From positions 31,252,088 through 31,316,087 of the forward strand of contig CM037783.1 of the NCBI GenBank assembly GCA_021229015.1: a stretch of 64,000 bases of DNA. The letters run 5' to 3'. A model generated the notes under the pieces. That model was not told the origin of the DNA and ran no database searches. It saw only the letters and a program-made list of their open reading frames with translations. This DNA comes from Solen grandis. Its lineage: Eukaryota > Mollusca > Bivalvia > Adapedonta > Solenidae. This document shows, piece by piece, positions 33,670 through 46,605 of the stretch. Numbering within the stretch: position 1 is the first letter of the stretch; each line of letters begins with the position of its first letter. Both the position numbers and the translations under genes were made by a program.

Positions 33670-34429
33670 TACAGCGTAATTTTCCTTTCATTATACACAA
33701 GAAGTTAAGTATATACAGGTTTATAAATGGGAAATATATCTAAAAAAGCGATGCGACTGGTGAACTTTGTTATTTCTTGTTCTTGTGCAAAGCATAGAAC
33801 TATTTTCTCGGACTTAAAAGCATTCGTAGGATACAAACTACATCAACTTGTTGGTAGGGCGGTTCGCGTTTTGCCGGGGCTGAGATCGTTGCATAGAAAT
33901 TAGAAGATCTGATATGCCCGTAGTGTTATCAGAGTTCAGTTCAGTCTGATTTGCTACACTGAAAAAATCGTGATTGAATAACACAAGCACACAGAGTTCA
34001 TCATAAGCTCTAAACTTACAGACAAGCGTTCATTTCTCTTTGGTATGCTCTTATGCTGATTCCTTCATGTAGATCTGTTATATTTGTACAAAATATACGA
34101 ACCGTTTTTCAAAGTTATTTTAGAAGCTATTTATATTTGATATTATACAAGGTAGTATACTGGCTCTAGCAGCTCCTTAAACGTAGATTCAAAATTGCCA
34201 TGCGACGAAAAAGTGCAAAATTGCGAATTTGAACTCCTGATGGATAGAAAACTTGACTCCCAGTATTTGTTCTATAATTAATAAGTTTTAGTCGAGAAAA
34301 TGAGTCGCATGATAAATGACAACTGATGCTGAAATGGACTCAAATTACATTTAGGAAGATCAAAGTTACAGAACACCCGTAATGCATGGATTTATTTTAC
34401 ACGTTTGAGTATTACGACTATCAATCGTC

Positions 34430-34735
34430 TCAAGTGGTCGAGTGGTTAGACGGTCTGCCCCGGGAGCGGGAGGTCGTAGGTTCGATCCCCGGCCGCGACA
34501 TACCAAAATCGTAAAAATGGTAGTGGTATAGCTCCTTCGTATGGCGCTCAACAAATAAGGTTAATTCCAGGAATGGTTGACCCGGTGTCAGGATAATGTG
34601 ACTTGGTGTAGTATTATGCAACATGTCTACGGCGTGATACTGCAGTGTGGCAGCACTTTATCGGTCTCGAGTAGACATCGTCTCCAAGTAACTGAGATAC
34701 TGTCGTTAGGACAAACAAGCGAACAAACTACTACT
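34430..34735 (+). repeat. SINE-2 (tRNA-derived), copy in duplication 1
   Basis: The tRNA-like head has A box TGGTCGAGTGG (34,435-34,445) and B box GGTTCGATCCC (34,479-34,489), followed by GGCCGCGACATACC. The body has GGTATAGCTCC, CCCGGTGTCAGGATAATGTG and CTACGGCGTGATACTGCAGT. The 3' end is AGATACTGTCGTTAGGAC, then ACAAACAAGCGAAC. The RNA polymerase III boxes are intact by eye, but the lineage looks old because this copy is matched at the same position in the other duplicate. Confidence 0.85.
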
Positions 34736-35660
34736 AACTAAAACATATTTCAATGTAAATCTTTGATGGTTTATATATCCATTTCGAAGAGACGTCCTTT
34801 TCTACAAACATATATATGATACATTTAAATACAATTTACTCACTTATTGTCTTCAATCAATCAACGTGTTCCTTTCCTTATTACAATTTTGTTTCATGCG
34901 AGGTTTGAGTCCAAATAAAGTAATGGCATTAAATTTATGAAGTTCCTCGAATGTTACGTTATTGTCCCGTGATATTTGTGTCTTTATCGTCATCTATTCG
35001 AATATTCAGACAGGTAGAATATACTGATGATATTTGATTAATATAGATAAATACCATGTGTGTATGATCTATTGTTGCTCCGGCTGTTCAAGGTATCCTT
35101 AAGTGTTTTACTGAACGTGGCTAAAGACATTTGTCAATACAAAGAAAGTGAATTTAATCCAACAATAAATGATTCATACCTCCAAAGTATTAAATATTTG
35201 TTGGTATACCATCTTATGTCTGAGAATGAAGAACTGTTTTCCAATGACTTGATGTTGATTGTGATCATATGTGAAGAGATGTATTCGGCAAAAATGAGCT
35301 GTGTGTTGCTTATTTTGTATCATGATCGTTATTAAAATGAATGAAGTGTATGAATGATAGTCCATATTATTTCTCACATATCCTCTCTATAGACAAAAAT
35401 AGTAGCTTATTTTAAACAATCTATGCTAATATTGACAAAGATAATAAAGTGATAATAATTAACCTTACTATAGGCATCGGATCAATAACTATCTACTGTC
35501 AACGGATCGACAAAATTTATACAGTAATCTAATCGACATAGACACTACTGACAACGGATCTACAACCTTACTGCTATCGTCAGAACTACAACCTTTCTGC
35601 AGTCAACATAAAAAAATTACTATCGTCACCATTACTACTGTCAGCAGTTCAACAAACGGA

Positions 35661-36670
35661 AAGCCATGACTATCTTTTACTGTTATCTTACAATGTGTCA
35701 ACCCGAAGTAGCATCATATGATCTCATTTTGTCAATGTATTAAACGAAATTTCTTTTATATGATTCCAGTCGAACCATGTATTGAATTAAAAAAATTTGT
35801 CATTATACCAATCGACAAGTTCGATGTATTGAAGCGAATCGTCAATCTATCAAATCTAAAGTTGCATTATATGATTCCAATATGACATTATATCAAACGA
35901 CCCTAATCAAACAGCTTCTTTAAGAGACTGTCTAATCTGGGTCTTTTGAAAAAAAACATAAATTAATGTACATAAGAGGCTAACTGACATGTTGTTTTCA
36001 ATATCCTCTAAAATCCCCCAAAATGTCTAAGGAAGGGCTTAAAACTGCTTGTTCAAACCTATCATAATTTCTCAAATCCCTATTAAAACTAATGGGTAAA
36101 GTTTCATCCGCCAAGAAGTCATGTACGTTCATTAGTTGTTATCATTTAAAATGCACTAAAACGCGTTAATCAAATGTTCATCTTATAGGTAATATTAACA
36201 TTGTTTGAAAGAACAAATGGTCCATTTCCACGGCTGTCTCCGTCACTGTCCGATTATAGACGGAATAATTTATTTATATTTGAATTCAAATTATCATATT
36301 TATATCTATTCATTATAAATAGACATATACTTTTTATCACGAAAACAAGACAATAGATTTATTTTGAACACGTGTGTCACCTGCTTAAGCGTGACGGAAA
36401 AGTGTGACGGAGAGACAAACGATGGAAAAAAGATCCCTAGGTGACATCTCTGCTTACAGCAGGTGACACAAAAACTGATATCGCGAGCTATCGGAGCAAT
36501 GCTAGTGTGTAAAGAACAAGTGTTTTTAATAGCATAAAGGTTGTAGAAGTTTTCAACATTTAATGGAGAATCATTTCACTTTTTAAAATATGTTTTTAAA
36601 ACAAAGTTGCATGTGCCTTTATGTATGTTGCTAATATATCCTTCCTCACACAGCCATTCCTTAAAAAAGC
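35661..36670. other. Unassigned AT-rich sequence
   Basis: No gene or repeat family is recognised. A TGTGTCACCTGCTTAAG segment at about 36,375 is partly mirrored by CAGCAGGTGACACA at about 36,457, forming a loose inverted repeat. Confidence 0.4.
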
Positions 36671-36836
36671 ATAATAACGTATATATATTCCCTCTACCTT
36701 ACAGCGTCTGCATATATAGCAAAATAACGTATAAATAGTCCCTCTACCTTACAGCGTCAACATATATAGCAAAATAACGTATAGATAGTCCCTCTACCTT
36801 ACAGCGTCTGCATATAGAGCAAAATCCTCCCTGTAG
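36671..36836. repeat. Minisatellite, 50-bp unit, about three copies
   Basis: The string CCCTCTACCTTACAGCGTC occurs at 36,690, 36,740 and 36,790 with an exact 50-bp period, separated by ATATAGCAAAATAACGTATA. Confidence 0.9.
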
Positions 36837-37027
36837 TTTTGACATTCAAAACATTCGGTATAATGTAGTACCCTAAACAGTTAAAAGCAACAAGTGAATA
36901 CACTTCTTTCAATGTTATGCAAACTATGCTCTTATATTTCTTTATTAAAGCAAATCTGAAATGTATATAGACCTTTACGAAAAGGTGTCCTAGTCAGTCA
37001 GTAGATTCTTTTTTAAATTAGAATGTA

Positions 37028-38092
37028 CAGTCCAGTACCGTTAACTCGATCTTTGATAAGTCGATTTCTATGCACACCTCGATCAGGAATGACGGTCCCA
37101 ACTTTACTGCCTATATATCCCATATTAAAATATTTTTATGACTCGATATCGTACTAAATGATGTTAAATCATACCTCGATTTAATTTACCGGTCCCGACA
37201 TTGATAAATCAGACATAATTACCTTTGTATGTCGATTAGGTTGATTGGCTTCTACCGCCGAAGTGTGAAAGCCAATTACCAAGCTGAGACTTCGCACCGT
37301 TAGAAAAACACCTCGTGAAAACAAACTGATGACAAACGGTAACAAGCGGTCCACATTAATTGCTGACATGAGTGATTATTGTCTGGTGTCAAATATGTTT
37401 ATATACAGTGGACATCAGTAATTTCTCCACTTTTCAACGATGTCTACCAACGATACACTACTACCAGTAAATATCACAGCAACAAGACGACGATGACAAC
37501 GAAGAAGATACAATCGACCCCGGACGACCAGTAACCTTCAGCGAGGCTTTAGCGGCAAGCAACACGATCAGGGCTTTCATCGAATCGACAGAAAAACCGG
37601 AACACATGCTACCAGTACTTGCCCAGCTAGACAAATTCATAGCGAAGTCGAAATTCAACGGAACGACACAGAAGTCAATTAAGGACTTTTTTGTGAAGTT
37701 TACAAGCCGCCAAGGATAAACGTCATGGTTGTGTTTATCCAACGATCACCTGTACGGCGTCCACCATTTGTAATATGTACGTCCATTTATATACAATGTA
37801 AATGTTGCCCATTAAATGTGTTTTATAAAGATGTGCTTTTTAAACATTATCTAATGCATTTTCGTTTGTGCTTTGATATTTTTTCTCTTTTACAATGTGT
37901 TTTCTAGTTGATTAATATGATTAAAATACATGTAAGAAATAAATATCGAGTTAATGTTTTTCTCCGATACCCTATAAGTAATTAACTATAGAATAAATCC
38001 CAAATATATAAAAACATCGTATAGCTCGTTCTATGTCATACCTCGATCAAAAAGTAAAGTCTCCTCAATATCGAGGTAACGGGACTGGACTG
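37028..38092 (+). mobile_element. pogo/Tigger-type transposon, internally deleted
   Basis: Inverted ends CAGTCCAGTACCGTTAACTC (37,028) and, on the other strand, CAGTCCAGTCCCGTTACCTC (38,092) match at 18 of 20 positions. They are flanked by TA on both sides (37,026-37,027 and 38,093-38,094), the usual Tc1/mariner-pogo target duplication. CAGT-starting ends are typical of pogo/Tigger elements. The 1,065-bp length and the presence of only the transposase C-terminus show a deletion derivative that depended on an autonomous relative. Further CTCGAT motifs repeat inside both ends. Confidence 0.85.
37471..37719 (+). pseudogene. pogo-type transposase C-terminal fragment with PIP box
   Basis: An 83-codon open stretch follows a TAA at 37,468 and lacks its own good start. 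It reads an acidic QQQDDDDNEEDTIDPGRP segment, then VTFSEALAASNTIRAFIEST, a helical linker, and QKSIKDFFVKF just before TAA. The acidic linker plus FSEAL helix is the usual tail of Tigger/pogo transposases. Q-K-S-I-K-D-F-F fits the PCNA-interacting (PIP) consensus Q-x-x-[ILM]-x-x-F-[FY], reported for Drosophila pogo. The DNA-binding and DDE catalytic regions are gone, so no transposase activity is expected. Confidence 0.8.
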
Positions 38093-38094
38093 TA

Positions 38095-41000
38095 TGTACT
38101 CGTCACAGGCAATTTCGCGGTGAGAAAAGAAAGTTAGGTATTTTTAATCAAAGTCTGCTACAAGACTCAGACATGCGGGCTGTCGTTGTCCCCGAGTGAA
38201 CCAATTTCGACTTTATTTGAGGAAAATGTCTCATCATATTGATTCTTTAAAGTTCCAAAAGAAATATTCCTAGTGATATGCTTCCTCTCTCTGTAACGTG
38301 TGAAACCACGAGACTTCCTAAATAGTGAGACTATTTATCTCTAAAATACATTCGTTTTTAACAATTTTATGGAGAACGGGTTAAGGTGGGTGGTAATAAT
38401 TGGAACAAAAAATTAAAATCGCTCTGTATAAATTATTCTCTTTTTTTTTTCTTTTTTAGGTTACATTAGAGCACCACATGCGGATGCCCACGCTCGTCTG
38501 TTAAAATGGACCTAAGAGTCACGATTCTTGATCAGAATGTAGCCATTGTGATAGTGAACATGGATGTGAATTGTGATCGCAGAAAGAGTTATAGTTTAGA
38601 GGTTATTCAAAGTGTTTTCATGAAGAAGGCGCCAACGACGATGACACCATGGTGATGGCAATACAAATCTTTGAAAAATAGACAACCTAAACAATGCTTC
38701 TTCCGTTTTTACTCTTTTTTTTTCTTTTCTTCCTCTTCAAAAATAGAATGAACACTGAAAGATGTAAACTCAAAGCTAGACCCTAACACATCGTGCAATT
38801 GTTCCGCCACATTCTCATGAATATTAATAACGATGCTTCAAAGACATTCCATCGCCAGAATCTGTTTACACAGATTGAATGTTATTACATCATTTCCGGC
38901 GCGTTCTGACATTCCTTGGTCTAACTATGATGGATGAGAAATTGAGCGGGGATTAACAGATCGATTCGACGTCATCACCGCTTCAAACTGCCCATCGCAG
39001 TCCCTGGGAGGGAGAAAAAGCATACCTAATTGACTTAATAAAAGGACGTGCCATGTATTCATCAGCGATTGTGTCGTCGATTACCAGTTGCGAATACAAT
39101 TATTGAGAGTGAAAAAAAAAAACGCTCCTGGAAATCGGTACCAATAAACTGATAATACAACAGTATATACAATTGTAAATTGTATACAAGCGCAGAAATT
39201 ACTGTCAAAAACGTGAGTTATTTCCCTTGCTGAAACCCTCTCTGTTGAGAATTAGATTTTCTTCCCTTGATACTAGTTTCGCAAAAAAAACATCGATGTT
39301 AGTGGACGGGTATCTAATTGCCGTTGGTCTCAACGGGATTCTCTTATCAAAGATGTGTTTGTGCGTATGTCGAGGGGAGAGTGGGGTGCATTTTCAATGA
39401 CTGAGCGTAGTCAAGCATATCGATGTTAGTAATTTCTTGAATATCATTTTAGTTATCTTGAACTTCTTTTCGAATATTAAAAAGTATGTGACATAAGATT
39501 TGGAAACAAATAAACTTGATTAAAAAGAAAACAACAACAAAATTATGTGAAATTAGCGAAATCAAGTTCAACTGATTAGAGCGATTGAGACTGGGTCACC
39601 ATAATTTTGAACTTACTATTATTGTGTTTTATTAAGATGCATGACATCAATTGAAAGGTTTTACTAAGACAAACAAATAATAAACTAGACTTTCTATTAT
39701 CAGCATCCCTATTGTGTGTGATCTTTTTTCATCGGTACATTCAAGCAGGGTCTCTGTATCTTGTATTAAAGAGACCCTGATTCATATTAACCTAAGACTA
39801 ATCTATCTACATATTGGCAATGTGCCAATGTGAGCCAAGCATGAAATAGGGTCCCTTCTGTGACCTCTCAGCGGGGTGACATTCTTTTCTTATCTAATAT
39901 TGGATGGGGATGGGTCACCTATAACGGCATTTTCATACATTACAAAACATTAATGACATGACAGATGTATGTTGATCAGCAGATCTTTGCTAAAAATTGT
40001 ATTTGCATTATCTTGATGTGTTGGAAAACGATCGTCACCGGCTATATATCATTTTTCCACTTTGAATATATCCGTGTGCATTAATTGCATTTTCTATTGA
40101 TGTAATATCGTATTTTATTTGGAAATATAAGTAATTCTGGTTATTATGATTACAGAGTTTTGTTTAGTTTCAAGTCATAGTTTATATTTTCATATTGCAT
40201 TCGACATTTTTTCAGAAAACAAAGCTTCTGAAGTTATCATTAAAGCTTATCTGCAGTTAAATGCTAGCATTGTGATCATTACTTGTCTCCCTGCGTTTCA
40301 GTATATAGACAGTTATACTTTATTACGTCCCAAGTTAAATAATATTATATGACAGAAGTTGTTTTTGTTTATGGTTTGTTGATTTCATTATCATTTAGTG
40401 ATAAGAAAGATATCTTCAACGCTGATCCTTATCAATGCAACAATTAATTCAAGTTCTTTTTATTATTAATATTGATATTATATTATTTATTATTTAGTTC
40501 AATGATTGCCCTTGTAACAGTCCTGGTAACGATAATGAATTTACAATAAATATACATCCTAATATTTTTTAATAACGCAGCATATTTGATCTTGTGGCAT
40601 CCTGTGTGTTATATGTCTCGCCAGCAGTTGCCAGATGTTAGATGCGATTACGTAACTTCCCGTCAAAAACCGGTGGGAGGGGGATTGACCCTTCACCTCA
40701 AATAGGATTTGGGAGGGAACGTGTTTGCAAATAGAGCAGACCCAGATCAATCAACGTGTTGCTTAGAAGCTACCAATCTGCATTTATAGTAATGAAAGTA
40801 AATTATACATAATCAAAACGCCACCTAATGTCTATTGGGTAAGATTTAAGATATAATTTATTTAGCAAATTTACCCTATAAGCCCAGAAATTTAATACCG
40901 ACAATAATGACCAATTACCTATAAAATGTCCATAATACATTTTGAAAAAAAAAGTAAAATTTTTTTTTTTTTATAATGTTTATAAAATCTGTTTGCATTA

Positions 41001-41920
41001 ATACCAGCACCCACGTTGTTTTTAAAGCATTGAAACTAGGATGTTGAGAGTGATATTTTTACAAGAAATGATAAGTCATTACCAAGACTATCAAATATTT
41101 TTATTTTACGATTTAAGCATAGAGACGAGATAATAAATTTTAACAATCCTCAATTCAAACTATAGAAAAATACCCAATTTCAACATTTTTTAATTAAAAA
41201 TATATATCTGGTATGTTAAAGTGTGAAGAACAAATAATAAGAAAAGACAAAAAGGTCCTACGAGAATTAAAACCTATATTTAACATGAATAATAATAATA
41301 GTAATACTAACAATAATGATTATAATAAAAGTCGGTACATGTAAATGGACTAAAACTAAATAAATAAATAGAAATAAAAAACAGAACAATACGGAAGTAG
41401 GACATTATATGAAATAAAGAACTACCTCAAGCTACCGCCTTGGGACGTACTGGAAGGGTTTGCCGGGCGAATACAAGTAAAAACTGTTTTATGTATGTTT
41501 TAAAATAGAAATGGAAGCAAGAAAATGTCAAGATATTTTAAATATGAAAACACCTTTAAAAAGGTTTAAGTCTGAGGTTTACTTCAATATCTTGTAAAAG
41601 TAGCTACTGTTACAAATACGGGTGTTTTTGTACTGTTTACACAGACGAAAATTCATACTTTACAGTTTTCCTCTTTATACTCTACCTGAATTACCTTGAC
41701 GGAGGGTGTTTGTCTTTAATATTGAAATGGAAGCAAGAAGAAAACAAAATATCAAATCAATATTAGTACCATTGGATTGACAATAAAATAAAGATCACTT
41801 CAAAAGGTTGTAATTATATGTTTTTCTGGCCAATTATTAACCATATGCGCTACCGGCTAGACTGTTATCGGTTATCCAAGGGGGATAACTTCTTCCGTAC
41901 TTTGAATGAAAGCTGCGCAT
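38095..41920. other. Unassigned sequence, no gene seen
   Basis: No coding region or known repeat family is recognised. The stretch at 38,800-39,080 is less AT-rich and could be single-copy conserved sequence. A short hairpin lies at 39,746-39,779. AT-rich simple sequence occurs near 40,450-40,500 and 41,285-41,330. Confidence 0.45.
39746..39779. repeat. Perfect 10-bp hairpin
   Basis: CAGGGTCTCT and AGAGACCCTG are perfect complements separated by 14 nt. Nothing nearby explains it. Confidence 0.7.
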
Positions 41921-41924
41921 GACC

Positions 41925-42460
41925 TATACAACTGTATTTATAGTATGCAGCATATACAACTGAATAATGTATAGTACATGTATTGTAAATTATTGTATAG
42001 AATATAAACCTGTAATTTGTATAGTATATAGTATATACAACTGTTAATTGAATAGCATATACAGGGGCCTCCGTGGCTAATAGGGTAAAGTCGCTGACTT
42101 TAACACTCACTCAGCCCCTCACCGCGTGGGTTCGATTCCCAGCAGGGTAATTCGGATTTTCATGTGAGGAAGACTTCCAGCTGGCTTGCGGTAGGTCGGT
42201 GGTTCTACACGGATGCCTCCGTGCATTCGGGGTCTTTCTCCACCTGTAATTAGCTGGACGTCGCTATATGACTGAAATACTGTCGAAGCGACGGTAAACT
42301 AAAAGTCAAATCAAGTCATAGCATATTCAATTGCTACTTGTAAAGTTTATAGTAAATACAACCGTAAATTATGCAGTTTATACAACTGTAAATTGTATAT
42401 ACAACCGTTTATGGTATAGTATATACAACTGTATATTGAATAGTGCATATAGTGAATTTC
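41925..42460. repeat. Irregular ATATACAACTGTA minisatellite, split by a SINE
   Basis: Repeats of GTATAGTATATACAACTG and close variants, with a spacing of roughly 25-30 bp, flank the SINE-1 insertion on both sides (41,925-42,060 and 42,318-42,460). Confidence 0.75.
42061..42317 (+). repeat. SINE-1, copy 2, with target-site duplication
   Basis: The fullest SINE-1 copy here has the head GGGGCCTCCGTGGCTAATAG with an A-box-like TGGCTAATAGG, B box GGTTCGATTCC at 42,129, the central block CCAGCTGGCTTGCGGTAGGT, and 3' end ATGACTGAAATACTGTCG. It is flanked by the 9-bp direct repeat ATAGCATAT (42,052-42,060 and 42,318-42,326), consistent with target-primed insertion into the surrounding minisatellite. 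Confidence 0.9.
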
Positions 42461-43490
42461 TCGTAATGGAGGCCATTACGATCGCACACCAAACCCCTAA
42501 ATAATTTACAATATAATATTAAACAACATATTTAATTCCTCTAAAAATCAAATCCAAGTTCTCTTTAGAATTTACTATGAGAAAGATAAATTCTGGGTTA
42601 GATGTTGTAGAGGTATCCGGGAGAAGATAATGCTTAGTTCACCTAATATTGAATTTATAATACATCAAACGTATTTTACTGTTTGAAACTTACTTTCTGA
42701 AATATTCTGTGACGATAAATGTTGCTGGAACAATGTTAAAAATTTGCATTTTTAAATAAATGTAGTCTGCGGAGACGTTGGAGTTGTATGTCTTTACACT
42801 TTCTAACATAAAATTGTTGTAAGATTTCTTAGCGAAGCGACCCGTCGGTAAAGTTTTATTGCAGGCTAGCATTTACTGTGACTAGTCATGCGATACATAT
42901 TATGAGATGAATGGGGGAAACGCTAGAGATCAGATACCGTAGTACTTAATGCGAGTACGCAGATATTGCGTTAGCATCCCGTCTGCAATTAAACATCAGG
43001 GTCTTCTAGACATCTATTATATGAATAATGTATATATTTAAAAAATAAGAGTCCTCAGTTTTGTATTGCCATCTCGTCTTTGGAAACAGTATGTATATTA
43101 AAGGTTAACTTTTCTATATATATATATATTTTACTCAAAACATACTGTAACAGTTAAATAGTCCAACTCGGTACTGACTGCATATTAATCGCACACTGCG
43201 GATATATTATTCATATATTTGCTTGTTTTAAATTTAAGACAGTCACAAACGTAGAAGTTTTCCACTAAATGCTTCACCGTCACATAAAATGACACAAAAG
43301 GGCAATGAACATGATGATTTGACCCAACATCCTCACTTCATGTCACTTCCGTCACTACACATGGTCACTGTAAAACAGTTTTTTTACATTGAGCCCGGTG
43401 TTGTCCCAATTCATGGTTTTTACAGTGACCTTAATTTAAACTAGCTGAGATTATTATCATTGCATGATACTGTCTGAAGACCGACATTTC
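42461..43490. other. Unassigned AT-rich sequence
   Basis: No gene is recognised. A short (TA)n run lies near 43,116-43,130. Confidence 0.4.
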
Positions 43491-43493
43491 CTA

Positions 43494-43690
43494 ACCTCTA
43501 ACACTCACTCAGCCCCTTACCGGCATGGTCATTCGGATTTCCATGTGAGGAAGCCTTCCAGCTGGCTTGCGGTAGGTCGGTGGCTCTACCTGGATGCCAC
43601 CGTGCATTCGGGGTCTTTAAATAGCTGGACTTCGCTATATGACTGAAATACTGTCGAAGCGACGGTAAACTCAAATAGTCAATAGTCAGT
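43494..43690 (+). repeat. SINE-1, copy 3, B box deleted
   Basis: The copy starts within the head (CTAACACTCACTCAGCCCC) and jumps from CTTACCGGCATGG to TCATTCGGATTTCC, removing the B box. It continues with the central block and ends ATGACTGAAATACTGTCG, then CGACGGTAAACTCAAATAG. About 15 bp are also missing before TAGCTGGACTTCGC. Confidence 0.85.
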
Positions 43691-44670
43691 CAACATTTCC
43701 TAAATTTGCTACAATGACATTATATTCTAGGGGTTAGCTATAGTCAAGAGTAAACCTCACCTTTATATATTATAATGAATTAGAACTGCAATCACTTATT
43801 TCTTTTTCTTTTACATACATATTATTGCTAATAATGGTGTTAATTGAAGATGGTGATGGCGGTAACGATGAGGATGATGGCGGAGGTGATTATTTAGAAC
43901 TTAAAAATGATAATACACACACGCTTTCAACAGCACATTGAAAATTACCAACATTAGTTTTATAATTTATAATATATATTAATGTATATATAGATTTAGC
44001 ATTCTTAATGATAAGTTGATGGACTGTTACTTTTCTTCAAATTTAATAACAATAATGATAATAAAGCAAAAAGAAAATAATACCGTGATTATACTTACAG
44101 GATTAGAATCACATAAAGAAACCTAGTTGAACAGACTGTGTTGTTTATCAAAACAATAGTTATTCCACAATCGATTTCACTGCTTAGCACCCACGGCAAC
44201 CGGCGACACAACTGATTAAAGAAAGTTATTTCTTATACAATCCAAATAACACAACAGACCATTTGCCGATATATAACAGTGTCTTGGTCAGCCGCACCAA
44301 GGACCCACTTACATGTATCACAGGCTCCAGCGTGTGACACTACAGAAGACGGTGGTCTCGATGTGACTGTGATGCTGGCAGGCAGCGAATGAGAGACGAC
44401 TTGAGTACCTATGTTATCAGTGCCTGTTAGTGATCGAACTATTTGAAAATATTATCGTAAAAATACGCTTGAAGGTAAACGCGATGTTTAAGTTTGTCTT
44501 GGGTTTTATTCTGTTGATAACGTTTTAGCCTTATAGATATCAGATTATTTACATTTATTGGAAGCTTTATTGACATATCTCTGATGCAATATGCAAAAAT
44601 TAAGATATATTGGGAATAATTGGCAGATGACAGATATGGTGATTAATTAACATATGGTAAAAAAAAAAAA
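43691..44670. other. Unassigned sequence
   Basis: No gene is supported. The part at 44,180-44,420 is less AT-rich. A GTAAGT donor-like site is readable on the minus strand at about 44,094-44,099 (ACTTAC on plus), but no open frame leads into it. A GATGATGGCGG-type stretch lies at 43,850-43,890. Confidence 0.35.
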
Positions 44671-44985
44671 ATGACTTACACGTGCTGAACACATGGTTTG
44701 CACAAATTGGGAAAGGGACTTACACACGCTGAACTCGTAGAGACTTATACAAGCTGAACTCATAGTGACCTACACACGCTGGACACGTAGTGACTTGCAA
44801 ACGCTGGACACGTAGTGACTTTCACACGATGGACACGTAGTGACATACACACGCTGGACACACAGTGATTTGAACACGTAGTGACTTACATACACTGAAC
44901 ACGTAGTGACTTACACACGCTGAACACATAATGCCTTAAACACGTTGAATTCATTATGTTTTAACAGGCTGAACAGTTAGTGAAT
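44671..44985. repeat. Minisatellite, about 25-bp unit
   Basis: Repeats of ACACGCTGGACACGTAGTGA with small variants (GAACACG, GGACACA) have a period of 25 bp, for example at 44,726, 44,776 and 44,801. Confidence 0.9.
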
Positions 44986-46605
44986 TATGAAATAATTACT
45001 AAATTTTAAGAGGATATAAGTTTAATTTTGGAATAGAAGTGGGCCTTACAAATAGACAATGACTGGCTGACAAAACCGCGACTGACATAGTTGAAGTATA
45101 GAATATACAAACCATTTGATATTATAGGACATGTTGAATGCCACCACCCGTGTTTAGCACTAAGTAATATTTAAATACCTCAAGAGTAAATTTCACCATT
45201 TTTGCTTCTCTGATAAAAATACCAAAATGATTCATTCCTTAATATATAGTGTTAAGTAGCAAGGTAATACTTAGCTTGTCAAATTACGTATATTACTTGG
45301 TAGCATTAGGTACACTGGGTTGAACAGCATTAAAATTAGTTTCAATAAATGACCGAGACTAAGTGGCATCACTTCGGTAACAATCTTTTGAAAATAACCG
45401 AATATATGTGTTTTTACTACTGTTCACTACTGTTCCGCTTGTACAAATGTGTGACGAACTAGATATTGCTTGGGTTAAAAACTATGGGAAAACATTCACT
45501 TAACTGAAAACCTGTTTACATCGCACCCCTAGGAAAACACTGATTCATTCCGTTGCATTAAGTTCTAATAAGTTTGGATAAATATTACCGTTAACTATAC
45601 GCTGACAGGGACATAGGATTCATTCAAAAGATTTGTTCAGTCTTGATAAATTCTTGTTAGCTACTGTGACATAGTTATTAGGTTCGGAGGATATGTCCGT
45701 TCTATCAATCTCGTGATTAGAAAATCAATTATCTTATTTCCAGCTGTGAATCGAATAGATGGAAACTAATAGTTCTTCCATCACTACAGGGACAAACGAG
45801 AGTAGCCGCAATCACATATTTTCAGGTATATTAGCGGCATCTGTCAGCTCTCGTCTGCTGATAACAGATGTTACTGCTGAGACTAGACTAGGTTGCGGTA
45901 TGATAAAATATGGAAATACTTGATCGACTGACGTTATGTAAACGCTTTACATATTATTGATTGAAGTAATATTGTTTGAGAAATGTTTTTTATAAGAGAA
46001 TATAGAATGATGACCCCCCCCCCCAACCCCATTTTGGTGTGTGTGTGTTACTCACCGCTAAGTATGGTGGAATGGAGACGTTAAAATGTGTATATAGAAA
46101 CGTGACTAATATCTAGGGTCGATTTCTAGCCGTATGTCTAATATAGCAAGAATTATGGCGACTTCAAAATAAATTGCGTATAGAAACGTGACTAAGTATT
46201 TAGGGTCGATTTCTAGCCCTATTCCTAATATAAGGAAAAATGGTGACTTTAATACGAGCATCATAAAAGTAATAGAAGTCTTTCAAATAGATAGCATTCT
46301 GTTTTAGACATAGTGTATCTAGTATAATACATATCCACACATTTTGTAAATACCCACCATGTTCAACACTAATGCCAGACATAAACGTATAGACAAATGC
46401 GTTTAGCACTATATACAGAGACCGTGTCTAACACTAATGTCTCAATAATAAACTTGCTCAACAACACTAAGATTAATATTAGTAGCGCATGGCATCAACA
46501 AGATTTTTTTTTTCCAGTAGTCATCACAGGCCCTATCTTATCAATTATTGCAAACCAAAGCCAGAACTGTCACTGAAGATGATCAACACCCCCGCATCCC
46601 AACTT
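44986..46605. other. Unassigned sequence with simple repeats
   Basis: No gene is recognised. A poly-C tract occurs at about 46,014-46,024 and a (GT)n tract near 46,037. A local tandem duplication is listed separately. Confidence 0.4.
46091..46255. repeat. Local tandem duplication, 86-bp period
   Basis: GAAACGTGACTAA followed by TAGGGTCGATTTCTAGCC occurs at 46,097 and 46,183, with related downstream sequence (CTAATATA, then GGTGACTT/GGCGACTT). Confidence 0.85.

Larger units (their letters stand above)
32448..35660 (+). repeat. Segmental duplication, copy 1
   Basis: This segment is collinear and in the same orientation as 46,610-50,240. Shared anchors include GACAGTAGGACAGGACRGGA (32,460; 46,621), AATATCTTACGCTTTAAATC (33,005; 47,183), CGCACAGGTCAGAGCGG (33,410; 47,563), CGGTGATCAATTTTRCATT (33,269; 47,419), a shared SINE, ATCTATTGTTGCTCCGGCTG (35,068; 49,212), and a 65-bp identical run around AATGATAGTCCATATTATTT (35,351; 49,504). 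The copies differ by many small indels and substitutions. No protein-coding gene is recognised inside. The left breakpoint is hidden in the gap. Confidence 0.9.

Noticed and set aside
34430..34505. Functional tRNA gene
   Set aside because: The A and B boxes are good but acceptor arms do not pair and the sequence continues into the SINE-2 body present at several other loci.
35060..35335. 91-codon open frame inside duplication copy 1
   Set aside because: In copy 2 the same frame is broken after about 50 codons and most differences between the copies change the amino acid, so there is no sign of protein constraint.
44090..44420. Minus-strand first exon with GTAAGT donor and an X-box-like half site
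   Set aside because: No open frame or start codon leads into the donor and nothing downstream fits; motif matches of this size are expected by chance.
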